The notes: generated by a model not told the origin, from the letters alone. A stretch of 64,000 bases of DNA from Salipiger mangrovisoli (GCF_015223355.1 NZ_JADFFK010000010.1:1-64000), one strand, 5' to 3'. Positions 25,718 through 34,803 are shown, counted from the first letter of the stretch. A program made the numbers and translations.

Positions 25718-25763
25718 GCAAATTCCTTCGAAGGAATTTGCACCTCTCCTCCGAGAGAGTCGC
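25718..25763 (+). repeat. 46-bp double palindrome, copy 1
   Basis: The first unit (25718-25741) is a perfect 24-base palindrome with half-site GCAAATTCCTTC. The second (25740-25763) is a degraded unit matching the GCAACTCTCTTC-type palindrome at 19 of 24 positions; the two share a GC. It begins seven bases after the lipoprotein stop. Related elements are at 55824-55869 and 60850-60895. Confidence 0.8.
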
Positions 25764-25787
25764 CCGCGCCAAGGCCTGGTGTGAACT

Positions 25788-26213
25788 TTGGGAGCGGCTC
25801 TGGTTCCGGAATTTGCCGTCTCGGATTGGCGCCGGTCGCGCGCCTTTTATTGTGACATCCTCGGGTTCGACTGTGCCTACGCGCGCCCCGAGGAGGGATT
25901 TTGCTACCTGCGCCTCGGCGACGCCGAGCTGATGATCGACCAGATCGGCCTGGGGCGCACCTTCGACGACGGGCACGCGCCCGATGCACCGCCCTTCGGC
26001 AAGGGGCTGAACCTGCAGATCCGCGTCGCCGCGATTGCCCCGATGCTCGCGGCGCTCGCCGAGGCCGGGCATCCTCTCTTCCTGCCGGTCGAAGAGCGAT
26101 GGTATCGCGTCGGCAACGAGGAAGGCGGCAACCGGCAGTTCGTCGTGGCCGACCCCGATGGCTATCTCCTGCGCTTCTACGAAGAGCTTGGCAGGCGCCC
26201 GGCCGCGGGCTGA
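25788..26213 (+). CDS. VOC superfamily (glyoxalase/bleomycin resistance-like) protein
   Basis: A 141-residue single-domain VOC protein with LVPEFAVSDWRRSRAFYCDILGF at the N-terminus (strand plus helix of the first beta-alpha-beta3 module) and NRQFVVADPDGYLLRFYEELG at the C-terminus, which holds the last metal-ligand Glu in most relatives. Such proteins include bleomycin-binding resistance proteins and metalloenzymes; the ligand cannot be assigned. The frame has no ATG; TTG 25788 matches the family start, with only a poor ribosome site. The double palindrome lies just upstream. Confidence 0.78.
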   Translation: MGAALVPEFAVSDWRRSRAFYCDILGFDCAYARPEEGFCYLRLGDAELMIDQIGLGRTFDDGHAPDAPPFGKGLNLQIRVAAIAPMLAALAEAGHPLFLPVEERWYRVGNEEGGNRQFVVADPDGYLLRFYEELGRRPAAG

Positions 26214-26252
26214 CACCCTTTGGTCACGCTGACAGCGGCGCACGCACAACAT

Positions 26253-26293
26253 GAAAACGCCCCCGCAAGTTCCTGCGAGGGCGTCAGATTTTT
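26253..26293. terminator. Bidirectional intrinsic terminator between the VOC gene and rnd
   Basis: Outer stem ACGCCC/GGGCGT (26257-26262 with 26279-26284), inner stem CGCA/TGCG and loop AGTTCC. It has a T run (26289-26293) on the right and an A run on the left, so it can stop both convergent genes. Confidence 0.8.
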
Positions 26294-26316
26294 GGTTGAA
26301 CGACGTGGTGCCCGCG

Positions 26317-27474
26317 TCAGAGCTCGATCACGTCCACCGACTTGCCCTTGGCTGCGAGCGCGATCTTGCCGTCGCAGAGGCGCAGCGCGTCGGCCCCGAA
26401 GACCTCGCGGCGCCAGCCGCTGAGGGCCTTCACGTCGCGCTGGCCGGCGGCGATCGCATCCAGTTCGGCGGCCGGGGCGATCAGCTTCGAGGCCACGCCC
26501 GAGCTTTCGGTCTTGGCCTTCAGCAATACGCGCAGCAGGTCGGCCAGCGCCGGGTTCACCTGCAATTGGTCGCGGTCGTCATCGACCTTGGGCAGCGACT
26601 CCTTCGGCGCCTCCTGCCCGGCCTTCACCGCCTCGAGAATGCCGTCGGCGATCGGACCCTTGCGCGCCTCGCGCAGCAGCAGCCGGGACCGGCCGAGGTC
26701 ATCGAGCGTCACCGGCTTGGTCGAGGCCAGCTCGGCCAGCGCGTCATCCTTGAACACGCGGTTGCGGGGGATGTTGCGCGCCTGTGCGTATTCCTCGCGG
26801 AAGGCCGCGAGCGCGCGCACGATGGCAAGGAAGCGCGGGCTCGACGAGCGGGTGCGCACGCGCAGCCATGCCTCGTCGGGACGGGTGATGTAGGTCTCGG
26901 GATCGGTCAGCGTCGCCAGCTCCTCGGCGACCCAATGCGCGCGGCCGGATTCTTCGAGCTTGGCGGAAAGGAACTCGTAGATCACCCGCAGGTGCGTCAC
27001 ATCGGCCAGCGCGTATTTCTTCTGCGCCTCGGTCAGCGGACGGCGCGACCAGTCGGTGAAACGCGAGCTCTTGTCGAGCTGCTGCTTGGCGATGCGCTTG
27101 ACCAGCGTCTCGTAGCCCACCTGCTCGCCGAAGCCGCAGACCATGGCGGCGACCTGCGTGTCGAAGAGCGGCTCGGGGATCACCCCGTGATCGACGTAGA
27201 AGATCTCGAGATCCTGCCGCGCGGCATGGAAGACCTTGACCACCGCGGTGTTGCGGAAGAGCTCCATCAGCGGCTCGAGCGACAACCCGTCGACCATCGG
27301 ATCGACCAGCACGGCGTTCTCCTCGCCCTTGCCGGGGATCGCCAGCTGGATCAGGCAAAGCTTGGAGTAATAGGTGCGTTCGCGCAGGAACTCGGTGTCG
27401 ACGGTCACATAGGGCGCGCTGGCAGCTTCGGCGCAGAATTCCGCAAGTTCTTCGGTCTTGGTCAATGTCTTCAT
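26317..27474 (-). CDS. rnd: Ribonuclease D
   Basis: RNase D trims the 3' ends of tRNA and other small RNAs. The 385-residue protein contains a DEDDy exonuclease domain: YVTVDTEFLRE (D26, E28) is ExoI, VFHAARQDLEIF near residues 79-90 is ExoII, and YALADVTHLRVIY near 153-165 is ExoIII with its Tyr and Asp. One HRDC domain follows (about 200-285, RSSSPRFLAIVRALAAFREEYA). E. coli RNase D has two HRDC domains and is close in length. ATG 27474 is the first start not extending beyond the family. Confidence 0.95.
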   Translation of the reverse strand: MKTLTKTEELAEFCAEAASAPYVTVDTEFLRERTYYSKLCLIQLAIPGKGEENAVLVDPMVDGLSLEPLMELFRNTAVVKVFHAARQDLEIFYVDHGVIPEPLFDTQVAAMVCGFGEQVGYETLVKRIAKQQLDKSSRFTDWSRRPLTEAQKKYALADVTHLRVIYEFLSAKLEESGRAHWVAEELATLTDPETYITRPDEAWLRVRTRSSSPRFLAIVRALAAFREEYAQARNIPRNRVFKDDALAELASTKPVTLDDLGRSRLLLREARKGPIADGILEAVKAGQEAPKESLPKVDDDRDQLQVNPALADLLRVLLKAKTESSGVASKLIAPAAELDAIAAGQRDVKALSGWRREVFGADALRLCDGKIALAAKGKSVDVIEL

Positions 27475-27756
27475 GCGTGCACCGGCCCGTTCATGGATGT
27501 CTTGTTTCTCTTGGTTATCGCGCCTCCTACACCTTCGGCGCGCCAAGTTCAAAGCGGCAGCCACCGAAAGCTGGACAGAGCGGCATTTTCGCAGCCCTGC
27601 GCTTGCGCAGAGCGTACCGGCTGGGCCGCATCGCGCCCCACTCATCAAGCCTCGTGATGCCTCACGTGACAAGCATTCGTTTTCGCGAAGAGCCGGGAGC
27701 GTTTATGGAAAGGGCACTCCGAAGTCCCCCCCAAAAAAACTCCAAGGAGCTCTCCC

Positions 27757-27942
27757 ATGTCCTCGCTCGATCTTGCTTACAGCTACACTCACCGCCCCGC
27801 CGTCACCGGCGGCTTCGGATCAATCGTCGCGGCGCTTGCGCTGCTCGCCCTGCTCGGCCTGCCGGCGCTCACCGCGCCCGAGACAGACGCGGCAGCGCTC
27901 GACTGGCACGGCAATGCCGCCAGCCACAAGGCCTCGCGCTAA
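27757..27942 (+). CDS. Hypothetical small membrane-anchored protein
   Basis: A 61-residue product with a good ribosome site (AAGGAG, seven bases before ATG). It begins MSSLDLAYSYTHRPAVTGG and has one hydrophobic helix, IVAALALLALLGLPALTA (about 23-40), and a short polar tail. No family is recognised. Its stop overlaps the stop of purN on the opposite strand by four bases. The 282-bp gap upstream, shared with the divergent rnd gene, contains no other frame I can support. Confidence 0.6.
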   Translation: MSSLDLAYSYTHRPAVTGGFGSIVAALALLALLGLPALTAPETDAAALDWHGNAASHKASR

Positions 27943-28529
27943 GGCAGGACGACCGGCGTCTTGTCGCCCGCCGCGAAGCGGCGCAGCACCGCCGGGTAGA
28001 GCCTGTGCTCCATCTCCAGCACGCGCGCGGCGAGGCTGTCGGGCGTATCGCCCGTCAGGACCGGCACACGCGCCTGTCCCAGAAGCGGGCCGTCGTCCAG
28101 TTCCGGCGTGACCTCGTGCACGGTGCAGCCGTGCTCGGTATCGCCCGCCTCCAGCGCCCGCGCATGGGTGTGCAGCCCGCGATACTTCGGCAGCAGCGAG
28201 GGGTGGATGTTCAGCATCCGCCCCTTCCACGGCTCGACGAAGCCCGCGGTCAGCACGCGCATGAACCCCGCGAGGCAGAGGATGTCGGGCTGTGCCTTGT
28301 CCAGTTCCGCCTGCAGCGCCGCCTCGAAGCCGGGGCGGTCGCCCTTGAACGGGCGGTGGTCCACGACGGCGGTAGGGATGCCCATCGCGGCGGCCTTCTT
28401 CAGCCCGCCGGCATCCTCATTGTTCGACAGAACGAGAACCGGGCGCGCCGGGTGATCTCCGGTCATGCTCTCGGCCAGCGTCACCATGTTGGAGCCGCCG
28501 CCCGAGATGAAGATCGCGACGCGCTTCAC
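27939..28529 (-). CDS. purN: Phosphoribosylglycinamide formyltransferase
   Basis: PurN formylates GAR with 10-formyl-THF, the third step of purine synthesis. The 196-residue protein has [12 protein letters not shown] (4-15, phosphate loop), FMRVL (about 84-88), [16 protein letters not shown] (about 101-116, with the catalytic Asn and His), and the catalytic Asp region in [15 protein letters not shown]. The start is GTG 28529, overlapping the purM stop as GTGA. It runs into the convergent 61-residue gene with no terminator visible between them. Confidence 0.96.
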   Translation of the reverse strand: MKRVAIFISGGGSNMVTLAESMTGDHPARPVLVLSNNEDAGGLKKAAAMGIPTAVVDHRPFKGDRPGFEAALQAELDKAQPDILCLAGFMRVLTAGFVEPWKGRMLNIHPSLLPKYRGLHTHARALEAGDTEHGCTVHEVTPELDDGPLLGQARVPVLTGDTPDSLAARVLEMEHRLYPAVLRRFAAGDKTPVVLP

Positions 28530-29572
28530 TTCAGCGCGCCCTCGTAGGTCACGCCCTGCCCTTCGGTCACGGTGCCAAGCGTGCAGACGGTCTCGCCCTC
28601 GGCCTCGAGCAGCGCCTTCAGCGCCTCGGCGCGATCCGCCGAAACCGACAGGATCATGCCGATGCCGCAGTTGAAGGTCTTGAGCATCTCGCGCTCTTCG
28701 ATACCGCCCACTTCGGCCATCCACTTGAAGACCGGCGGCAGCTGCCACGCGGCAAGGTCGATGGTCGCGCCGCAGCCCTCGGGCAGCACGCGCGGCAGGT
28801 TCTCGGTGAGGCCGCCGCCGGTGATGTGGGCGAGCGCATGCACGCCGCCGGCGCGGACCGCGGCCAGCGCCTGCTTCACGTAGAGGCGGGTCGGGGTCAG
28901 CAGCACCGCGCCAAGCGAGCCCTCCGCCCAGGGGCAGTCAGCCTCCCAGCCAAGACCCGAAACTTCGACCAGTTTGCGCACGAGGCTGTAGCCGTTCGAA
29001 TGCACGCCATCCGAGGCAAGACCCAGCAGCACGTCGCCCACGGCCACGTCCTTCGGCAGATCCGAGCCGCGCTCCATCGCGCCGACGGCAAAGCCCGCAA
29101 GGTCGAAGTCACCCGCCGGGTACATGCCCGGCATCTCGGCGGTCTCGCCGCCGATCAGCGCGCAGCCCGAGCGCACGCAGCCTTCTGCGATGCCCTCGAT
29201 GACCCGCGCGGCGCTCTCGGTGTCGAGCTTGCCGGTGGCGAAATAGTCGAGGAAGAACAGCGGCTCGGCGCCCTGGCACACCAGATCGTTGACGCACATG
29301 GCGACGAGGTCGATGCCGACGCCGTCAAGGTGGCCAGTGTCGATCGCGATACGCAGCTTGGTGCCCACGCCGTCGGTCGCCGCGACGAGGATCGGATCCT
29401 CGTAACCCGCGCCCTTCAGGTCGAAGAGCGCGCCGAAGCCGCCCAGACCCGAGACGGTGCCGCTGCGGTTGGTCCGCTTGGCCGCGGGCTTGATCCGCTC
29501 CACCAGCGCGTTGCCCGCATCGATATCCACGCCTGCATCCGCATAGGTGATGCCGTTCTTGCCTTCGGTCAT
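28526..29572 (-). CDS. purM: Phosphoribosylformylglycinamidine cyclo-ligase (AIR synthetase)
   Basis: PurM closes FGAM to AIR using ATP, the fifth step of purine synthesis. The 348-residue protein shows the ATP-binding glycine-rich [12 protein letters not shown] (about 41-52), [15 protein letters not shown] (about 62-76), CGAEP-like [18 protein letters not shown] (about 97-114), [12 protein letters not shown] (about 139-150) and [14 protein letters not shown] (about 187-200). It is cotranscribed with purN. Confidence 0.97.
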   Translation of the reverse strand: MTEGKNGITYADAGVDIDAGNALVERIKPAAKRTNRSGTVSGLGGFGALFDLKGAGYEDPILVAATDGVGTKLRIAIDTGHLDGVGIDLVAMCVNDLVCQGAEPLFFLDYFATGKLDTESAARVIEGIAEGCVRSGCALIGGETAEMPGMYPAGDFDLAGFAVGAMERGSDLPKDVAVGDVLLGLASDGVHSNGYSLVRKLVEVSGLGWEADCPWAEGSLGAVLLTPTRLYVKQALAAVRAGGVHALAHITGGGLTENLPRVLPEGCGATIDLAAWQLPPVFKWMAEVGGIEEREMLKTFNCGIGMILSVSADRAEALKALLEAEGETVCTLGTVTEGQGVTYEGALK

Positions 29573-29895
29573 GCCAGCCTCCGAGACCCCGTTTCGCGCG
29601 GGAATAGCGCAGGTCCGCGCAGATGAAAAGCGCCCATGCCCGGGGTTTTCGCGGATGGCGCGGCTGCGGGTGCGTATTTGCGGAACAATGAAAGCCGAAG
29701 GCCGGTCCGCTGGCGGCGGGCCGCGCGGCTCGGGATGAATGTTCCGCGGCTTCCGTAGCGTCAGTAATATTATTGCGCGGGCTCTACGCAGAACTGGGTA
29801 TTCACAGCGCCGTGAGCGTTAGATAGCGTCAGCATCAGGCAAAAATGCCGCCGGTGCCCTTGGGAGGGGGTGCCGACCCAGGGAGGAGTATCATA
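29573..29895. other. Intergenic region between divergent purM and TRAP genes
   Basis: No gene is visible here. It must carry the divergent promoters of purMN and of the TRAP operon. At 29671-29697 it contains a copy of the short TGCGTATTTG...GGAACAATGAAAG sequence found elsewhere after genes, here not following a gene end. I see no clear hairpin-plus-T-run or conserved riboswitch. Confidence 0.5.
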
Positions 29896-30942
29896 ATGAA
29901 AAAGACCTTCACGGCCGTTTCGGCCGCCGCTTTCGCTTTTGCCGGTGCTGCCTCGGCGCAGGAACTGCTCGAGATGACCTCGGGCTATTCCAAGAACCTG
30001 CCGATCCTCGGCACCGCCGCGGTGAACTTCGTCGAGAAGATCAACGCGATCTCGGAAAGCGTCGAGTTCGAACATTTCGATCCGGGCGAGCTGGTGCCGT
30101 CGCTGGAGATGCTCGACGCGGTGTCGAACGGCTCGGTGGACGCGGCCTATTCGACCTCGGGCTACTGGCAGGGCAAGATGCCCGCCGCCGGCCTCTTTGC
30201 CGCCGTGCCCTTCGGCCCCGAGCCGGGCGAGATGCTGGCCTGGATGCTCTACGACGACGGCATGACCCTGTTCCAGGAAATGTACGACACCAACGGCTAC
30301 AACGTCCATGTGGTGCTCTGCGGCTCCTACGCCCCTGAAACCTCGGGGTGGTTCAAGAAAGAGATCAACTCGCTCGACGACCTCAAGGGTCTGAACATGC
30401 GCTTTTTCGGCCTTGGCGCCGAGGTGATGCAGAAGCTGGGCGTCTCGACCTCGCTGCTCGGTGCGGGCGACATCTTCCCGGCGCTGGAGCGCGGCGCGAT
30501 CGATGCGACCGAGTTCTCGATGCCGATCGTCGATGCCAACCTCGGCTTCTACAACATCGCCAAGTACAACTACTTCCCCGGCTGGCACCAGCCCGCCACC
30601 ATGTTCGAGCTGCTGATCAACAAGGACCGCTGGGAAGAGCTGGACGAGAAGAGCCAGAAGCAGATCGAGATCGCCTGCATGGCCAACCTGACCGACAACT
30701 TCGCCGAAGGCGAAGCGAAGAACTTCCCGGCCATGGTCGAGAACGTCGAGCAGCACGGCGTGACGATCAAGAACTGGACCCCCGAGCAGCTCAAGCAGTT
30801 CGAAGCCGCCTGGCTCGAAGTGGTGGAGGAGCTGAAGGCCGAGGACGAGATGTTCGCCAAGGCCTGGGCCGACCTCAGCGAGTTCCGCGAGGGCTACAAG
30901 ACCTGGTTCAACAACATCTACCTGCCGCGCCCCTGGAACTGA
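29896..30942 (+). CDS. TRAP transporter substrate-binding protein (DctP family)
   Basis: The periplasmic receptor of a tripartite transporter: a 348-residue protein with signal peptide (about 1-22, AAFAFAGAASAQ) and the DctP fold. Visible are FDPGELVPSLEMLDAVSNGSVDAAYS (about 59-84), GSYAPETSGWFKKEINSLDDLKGLNMRFFG with the conserved Arg that binds the substrate carboxylate (about 141-172), and ATEFSMPIVDANLGFYNI (about 202-219). The sequence is nearest the TakP/2-oxoacid-type receptors, but the ligand is not certain. ATG 29896 follows GGGAGGAG. The permease genes dctQ and dctM come next in the same direction. Confidence 0.92.
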   Translation: MKKTFTAVSAAAFAFAGAASAQELLEMTSGYSKNLPILGTAAVNFVEKINAISESVEFEHFDPGELVPSLEMLDAVSNGSVDAAYSTSGYWQGKMPAAGLFAAVPFGPEPGEMLAWMLYDDGMTLFQEMYDTNGYNVHVVLCGSYAPETSGWFKKEINSLDDLKGLNMRFFGLGAEVMQKLGVSTSLLGAGDIFPALERGAIDATEFSMPIVDANLGFYNIAKYNYFPGWHQPATMFELLINKDRWEELDEKSQKQIEIACMANLTDNFAEGEAKNFPAMVENVEQHGVTIKNWTPEQLKQFEAAWLEVVEELKAEDEMFAKAWADLSEFREGYKTWFNNIYLPRPWN

Positions 30943-31085
30943 GGCTGAACGGCTGATCGCCGGGCGCATGCGCCCGGCCACCTCCGGCGCGCCAGATGCA
31001 TCGCGGGCGCGCCGTTTTCACGTCGCATGACCCGGATGGGCGCGGCGCAAGACCCCCAAGGCAGGCAGAACAAAGGACTAGGCCC

Positions 31086-31874
31086 GTGGAGGATTTCAAG
31101 GTTGCCATCTCCGACCCCGGAGAGATCGGACGCAAGGACCAGAACCGGGGCGACAGGTTCATCGTGCACCTGTCCAATCTCTGCGCCTGGCTGTTTCCCA
31201 TCCTGATGCTCGCCATCTGCGCGCAGGTGGTGTTGCGCCAGATGGGCCACAACCAGGCCTGGCTCGATGACCTGCAGTGGTGGCTCTACGGCGTCGCCGT
31301 GCTGATCGGCATCGCCTATGCTGTGACCACCGGCAGCCACGTGCGGGTCGACATCTTCTACGACAACTTCGCCAAGAAGAAGCGGCTGATCATCGACATC
31401 ATCGCGCTGGTCTGGCTGTTCTTCCCCTTCGTGCTGCTGTGCTGGGACGTGACGCTCGACTACGCGCTGACCTCGATCGCCGCCGACGAGGGCTCGTCGA
31501 GCCCGAACGGGCTGCACAACCTGTGGATCCTGAAGACGCTGATGAACCTCAGCTTCATCGTCATCATGGTGGCGATCTGGGCGGCCTACGTGCGGCACCT
31601 GTCGCAGCTGACCCGCCCGGCGCTGTGGAAGCAGCTGCTCTTCGCCCTGCCCTCCACCGTCTTCGGCCTGCAGCTGATCATCTGGTACGCCTGCGTAGGC
31701 TGGCTCATGGCGACCGACCCCGAGGTGGACAGCATCCGCACCGCCACCCGCGCCGCGATCTTCGACGACCTCGAATTCGGCCCGTGGGAAATGAAGAAGA
31801 CCATCGCCCTCGCGCTTGTCGCAGCGGTGGTCGTGATTGTCGTGGCGCGGCTCTTCGCGCGCAAGGAGCGCTGA
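31086..31874 (+). CDS. TRAP transporter small permease (DctQ family)
   Basis: The four-helix small membrane subunit linking receptor and large permease. The 262-residue protein is longer than typical DctQ (about 160-200). It has hydrophobic segments near residues 35-55, 75-93, 105-125 and 155-175 and an additional C-terminal pair (LLFALPSTVFGLQLIIWYACVGWL and TIALALVAAVVVIVVARLF). The start is GTG 31086 with AAGGA upstream; the longer frame is not family-like. It ends one base before the dctM start, so the two are coupled. Confidence 0.87.
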   Translation: MEDFKVAISDPGEIGRKDQNRGDRFIVHLSNLCAWLFPILMLAICAQVVLRQMGHNQAWLDDLQWWLYGVAVLIGIAYAVTTGSHVRVDIFYDNFAKKKRLIIDIIALVWLFFPFVLLCWDVTLDYALTSIAADEGSSSPNGLHNLWILKTLMNLSFIVIMVAIWAAYVRHLSQLTRPALWKQLLFALPSTVFGLQLIIWYACVGWLMATDPEVDSIRTATRAAIFDDLEFGPWEMKKTIALALVAAVVVIVVARLFARKER

Positions 31875-31875
31875 G

Positions 31876-33318
31876 ATGCTGCACTTCCTCGGCCAATACC
31901 TGACGCTGAACGAGATCGCCGTTGCGGCGATGTTCCTGACCTTCATCTGGATGCTGTTCCGCGGCATCCCCGTGGCCATGTCGCTGGTCGGCGTGAGCCT
32001 GATCTTCGTGATCCTGTCGCAGATCCTGCTCGACCCGTTCCGCGCCGAGTTCAAGGATGTGATCGAGTTCGACCGCATCGGGCTCGAGTACAACCGCCTG
32101 CTGGCGCTCTCGGGCCGGCTCTTCGGCAACATCGTCAACAACCCGGTGCTCGTGGCGCTGCCGATGTTCATCTACATGGGGCTGATGCTCGACCAGTCGG
32201 GCGTGGCGCAGCGGATGATGCACGCGATGCAGAAGCTGTTCGGATCGCTGCGCGGGGGACTGTCGCTGACCGTGCTGCTGATCGGCATCATCCTCGCCGC
32301 CTCGACCGGGGTGATCGGCGCCTCGGTGACGCTGCTCGGGGTGATGGCGCTGCCGGCGATGATGGCACAGAACTACTCGAAACCCATCGCCACCGGCACC
32401 ATCGCCTCGGCGGGCACGCTCGGGATCCTGATCCCGCCGTCGATCATGCTGGTGATCATGTCGGACCAGCTGGCGATCTCGCTCGGCGATCTCTTCATGG
32501 GGGCGCTCTTCCCCGGGCTGATCCTCGGCGCGCTCTACATCGTCTTCATCGTGATCTACGGCTTCATCTCGCCCGCCTCGATGCCCGCACCGGAGAGGTC
32601 CGGCAAGGTGGGCATGGAAGAGGTCAAGGAGGTGCTGCTGGCCGTGGTGCCGCCGATGTTCCTGATCCTGCTGGTGCTCGGCTCGATCTTCGTCGGCATC
32701 GCCACGCCGACCGAAGCCTCGGGCCTCGGTGCGCTCGGCGCGACGATCCTGGCGCTGGTCAACCGCAAGCTCGACTGGAAGGTGTTCCGCGAGGTGGCGC
32801 GCTCGACGCTCAACACCGCGGGCTACATCACCGGCATCTTCCTGGCGGCGAACTTCTTCGCCTTCGTGCTGCGCCGCTTCGGCGGCGACGAGATCGTGCA
32901 GCACCTGGTGCTCTCGGCCTTCGACAACCCCTACCTGACGATCGCCTTCATCCTGTTCATCGTCTTCTGCCTCGGCTTCCTGCTCGACTGGATCGAGATC
33001 ACCATCATCATCATGCCGCTGATGCTGCCGATCATCCAGGGGCTGGAGCTGGCGGTGCCGGGCTTCGACCAGGTGCGCGACCCGCAGGTGGTGTGGTTCG
33101 CCATCCTCGTGGCGGTGACCCTGCAGACCTCGTTCCTGACGCCACCGGTGGGCTTCGCGCTCTTCTACCTCAAGGGCGTCTGCCCGCCGGGCGTGAACCT
33201 CGGGCACATCTACAAGGGCATCATCCCCTTCGTGCTGCTGCAGCTGCTGGGCCTCTTCATCGTCTTCGAGTTCCCGGCCCTGACCACATGGCTGCCGGCC
33301 ATGGCCTACGGCGAGTAG
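31876..33318 (+). CDS. TRAP transporter large permease (DctM family)
   Basis: The 480-residue transport subunit, which moves substrate with a sodium gradient. About 12-14 hydrophobic segments are visible, with the family motifs LVALPMFIYMGLMLDQSGVA (about 95-114) and the TGVIGASVTLLGVMALPAMM discontinuous helix region (about 144-163). GTLGILIPPSIMLVIMSD (about 180-197) and the second PTEASGLGALGATILAL region (about 281-297) also match. ATG 31876 has AAGGAG. A GC-rich hairpin follows the stop. Confidence 0.93.
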   Translation: MLHFLGQYLTLNEIAVAAMFLTFIWMLFRGIPVAMSLVGVSLIFVILSQILLDPFRAEFKDVIEFDRIGLEYNRLLALSGRLFGNIVNNPVLVALPMFIYMGLMLDQSGVAQRMMHAMQKLFGSLRGGLSLTVLLIGIILAASTGVIGASVTLLGVMALPAMMAQNYSKPIATGTIASAGTLGILIPPSIMLVIMSDQLAISLGDLFMGALFPGLILGALYIVFIVIYGFISPASMPAPERSGKVGMEEVKEVLLAVVPPMFLILLVLGSIFVGIATPTEASGLGALGATILALVNRKLDWKVFREVARSTLNTAGYITGIFLAANFFAFVLRRFGGDEIVQHLVLSAFDNPYLTIAFILFIVFCLGFLLDWIEITIIIMPLMLPIIQGLELAVPGFDQVRDPQVVWFAILVAVTLQTSFLTPPVGFALFYLKGVCPPGVNLGHIYKGIIPFVLLQLLGLFIVFEFPALTTWLPAMAYGE

Positions 33319-33337
33319 CCCGGCCCTGAAACCCGGA

Positions 33338-33361
33338 CCCCGCCGCCCTTGCGCGGCGGGG
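33338..33361 (+). terminator. GC-rich hairpin after dctM
   Basis: Stem CCCCGCCGC/GCGGCGGGG (33338-33346 with 33353-33361), loop CCTTGC. No T run follows, so it may be a weak terminator or an mRNA-stabilising structure, and the glycosyltransferase downstream may still be read through. Confidence 0.45.
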
Positions 33362-33408
33362 CCATCAGGGGCATGTAGGCGCGGCACGAAGACCCGGAGA
33401 GATCCCGC

Positions 33409-34569
33409 ATGAGCCGCCAGTTCAAGACCTGCATCGTCACCTCCGACTACCACGTGCCGGGCGAGACCTTCATCAATCGCCACATCGAGCACATCTTCGG
33501 CGGCGACACGGTGGTGCTCTGCGGCCGGTTCAACGGCAAGAACCCCTACGACAAGCCGCTGTTCGAGCGCCGCTCGAAACTCTCGCTCTCGGACAAGGTG
33601 ATCGCCCCGGTGGCGATGGGTTGGAACTCGCTGACAGAAGGCACCGGCCGCCTTCCCTTCGGCGCCAACCGCACAAGGCTGATGGAGTGGCTGCACGCGC
33701 AGAAGGTCGAGGTGATCCTCGCCGAGTTCGGCACCCAGGCGCTGGTGGTGGCCAAGCTGGCCAACGAGATGAACCTGCCGGTCTTCACCTATTTCCGCGG
33801 CACGGATGCCTCGCGCGCGCTGACCTCGCCGCAAAGGGTCAAGAGCTACCGCAAGATGATGCCGAGGCTCGACGGCGTCTTCTCGGTCTCGCAGTTCCTG
33901 CTCGACAACCTCGCCAAGCACGGTGTCACCCACCCCAATTCCCATGTCGTGCCCTCGGGCGTCGACGTGCGCCGCTTCGTGCCGGGCGAGAAGGTGCCGG
34001 GCTCCTGTCTCGCCGTGGGTCGCATGGTCGACAAGAAGGCACCGCAGATCACGCTGCGGGCTTTTGCCGCCGCCGCCAGGGGCCGCGAGGCGCATCTGAC
34101 CTTCATCGGCGACGGGCCGCTGCTGGAGCCGTGCCGCGCGCTGGCCGCCGAGCTCGGGGTGGCGGCGCAGGTCACCTTCACGGGCGCGCTGCCGCATGAC
34201 GCGGTGCGCGAGCACCTGCTCACCACCGAGACCTTCCTGCAGCATTCGATCACCGACAAGAACGGCAACACCGAGGGTCTGCCCACCGCCATCCAGGAGG
34301 CGCTGGCGGCCGGCTGCATAACCGTCTCGACGCTGCATGCCGGCATCCCCGAGGCGGTGACCGAGGGCGAGACGGGTTTCCTTGTACCCGAGTGGGATGA
34401 GGCCGGTTTCGCCGGGGCCATTTCCAAGGTGCTGGACCTGCCCGACCGCGCCGCCATGTCCCGCGCCGCGCGCAGCACGGCGGAAGCGAAATTCGACAAC
34501 GCGGTGTTGCTCGGCAAGGTCGAAAACGAGATCCGCCGTGTCGTCGCCCTGCGCTCCGGCGCGGCCTGA
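33409..34569 (+). CDS. Glycosyltransferase family 4 protein
   Basis: A 386-residue GT-B glycosyltransferase. The N-terminal domain has SDYHVPGETFINRHIEHIF (about 12-30). The C-terminal donor-binding domain has VGRMVDKKAPQITLRAF (about 203-219), FIGDGPLLEPC (about 229-239), a GALPHDAVREHL segment and the catalytic NTEGLPTAIQEALAAGCITVSTLHAGIPEAV (about 284-314) typical of GT4. The start NRHIE..IFG pattern is seen in colanic acid/exopolysaccharide enzymes. Donor and acceptor are unknown. It stands alone between the TRAP operon and the valine operon. Confidence 0.87.
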   Translation: MSRQFKTCIVTSDYHVPGETFINRHIEHIFGGDTVVLCGRFNGKNPYDKPLFERRSKLSLSDKVIAPVAMGWNSLTEGTGRLPFGANRTRLMEWLHAQKVEVILAEFGTQALVVAKLANEMNLPVFTYFRGTDASRALTSPQRVKSYRKMMPRLDGVFSVSQFLLDNLAKHGVTHPNSHVVPSGVDVRRFVPGEKVPGSCLAVGRMVDKKAPQITLRAFAAAARGREAHLTFIGDGPLLEPCRALAAELGVAAQVTFTGALPHDAVREHLLTTETFLQHSITDKNGNTEGLPTAIQEALAAGCITVSTLHAGIPEAVTEGETGFLVPEWDEAGFAGAISKVLDLPDRAAMSRAARSTAEAKFDNAVLLGKVENEIRRVVALRSGAA

Positions 34570-34625
34570 GCCTTTCAGCATTCCACAAATACTCATGCCG
34601 CGCCCGTGGCAGGCTGCGCAACCCA

Positions 34626-34689
34626 GGGGGCTCTGCCCCCTCGGCGCTGACGCGCCTCACCCCCGGGATATTTCCACCTAGAAGAAAGG
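34626..34689 (+). repeat. G5-C5 hairpin plus GATATTT/AGAAGAA tail, copy 2
   Basis: GGGGGC-TCTG-CCCCC at 34626-34640, then a CGGCGCTGACGCGCC segment, CCCCCGGGATATTTCCACC and TAGAAGAAAGG. It lies after the glycosyltransferase gene in its sense direction. A shorter relative of the tail (GAGTATTTG...GAAAGG) lies on the opposite strand at 34572-34598. Confidence 0.75.
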
Positions 34690-34803
34690 CGCGGGGGCGC
34701 ATTGGAGGGCGGCTTGCATCGCGCGGCGATTCCCGCCATGTTCTGAACGAGTGTTCATTTCCGGGGTTGGGAGGCCCCGGAGCCGGCGGGAAAGGGAGGC
34801 CCC

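Noticed and set aside
31705-34596. 963-residue frame opposite dctM and the glycosyltransferase
   Set aside because: Antisense shadow covering two recognisable genes on the + strand.
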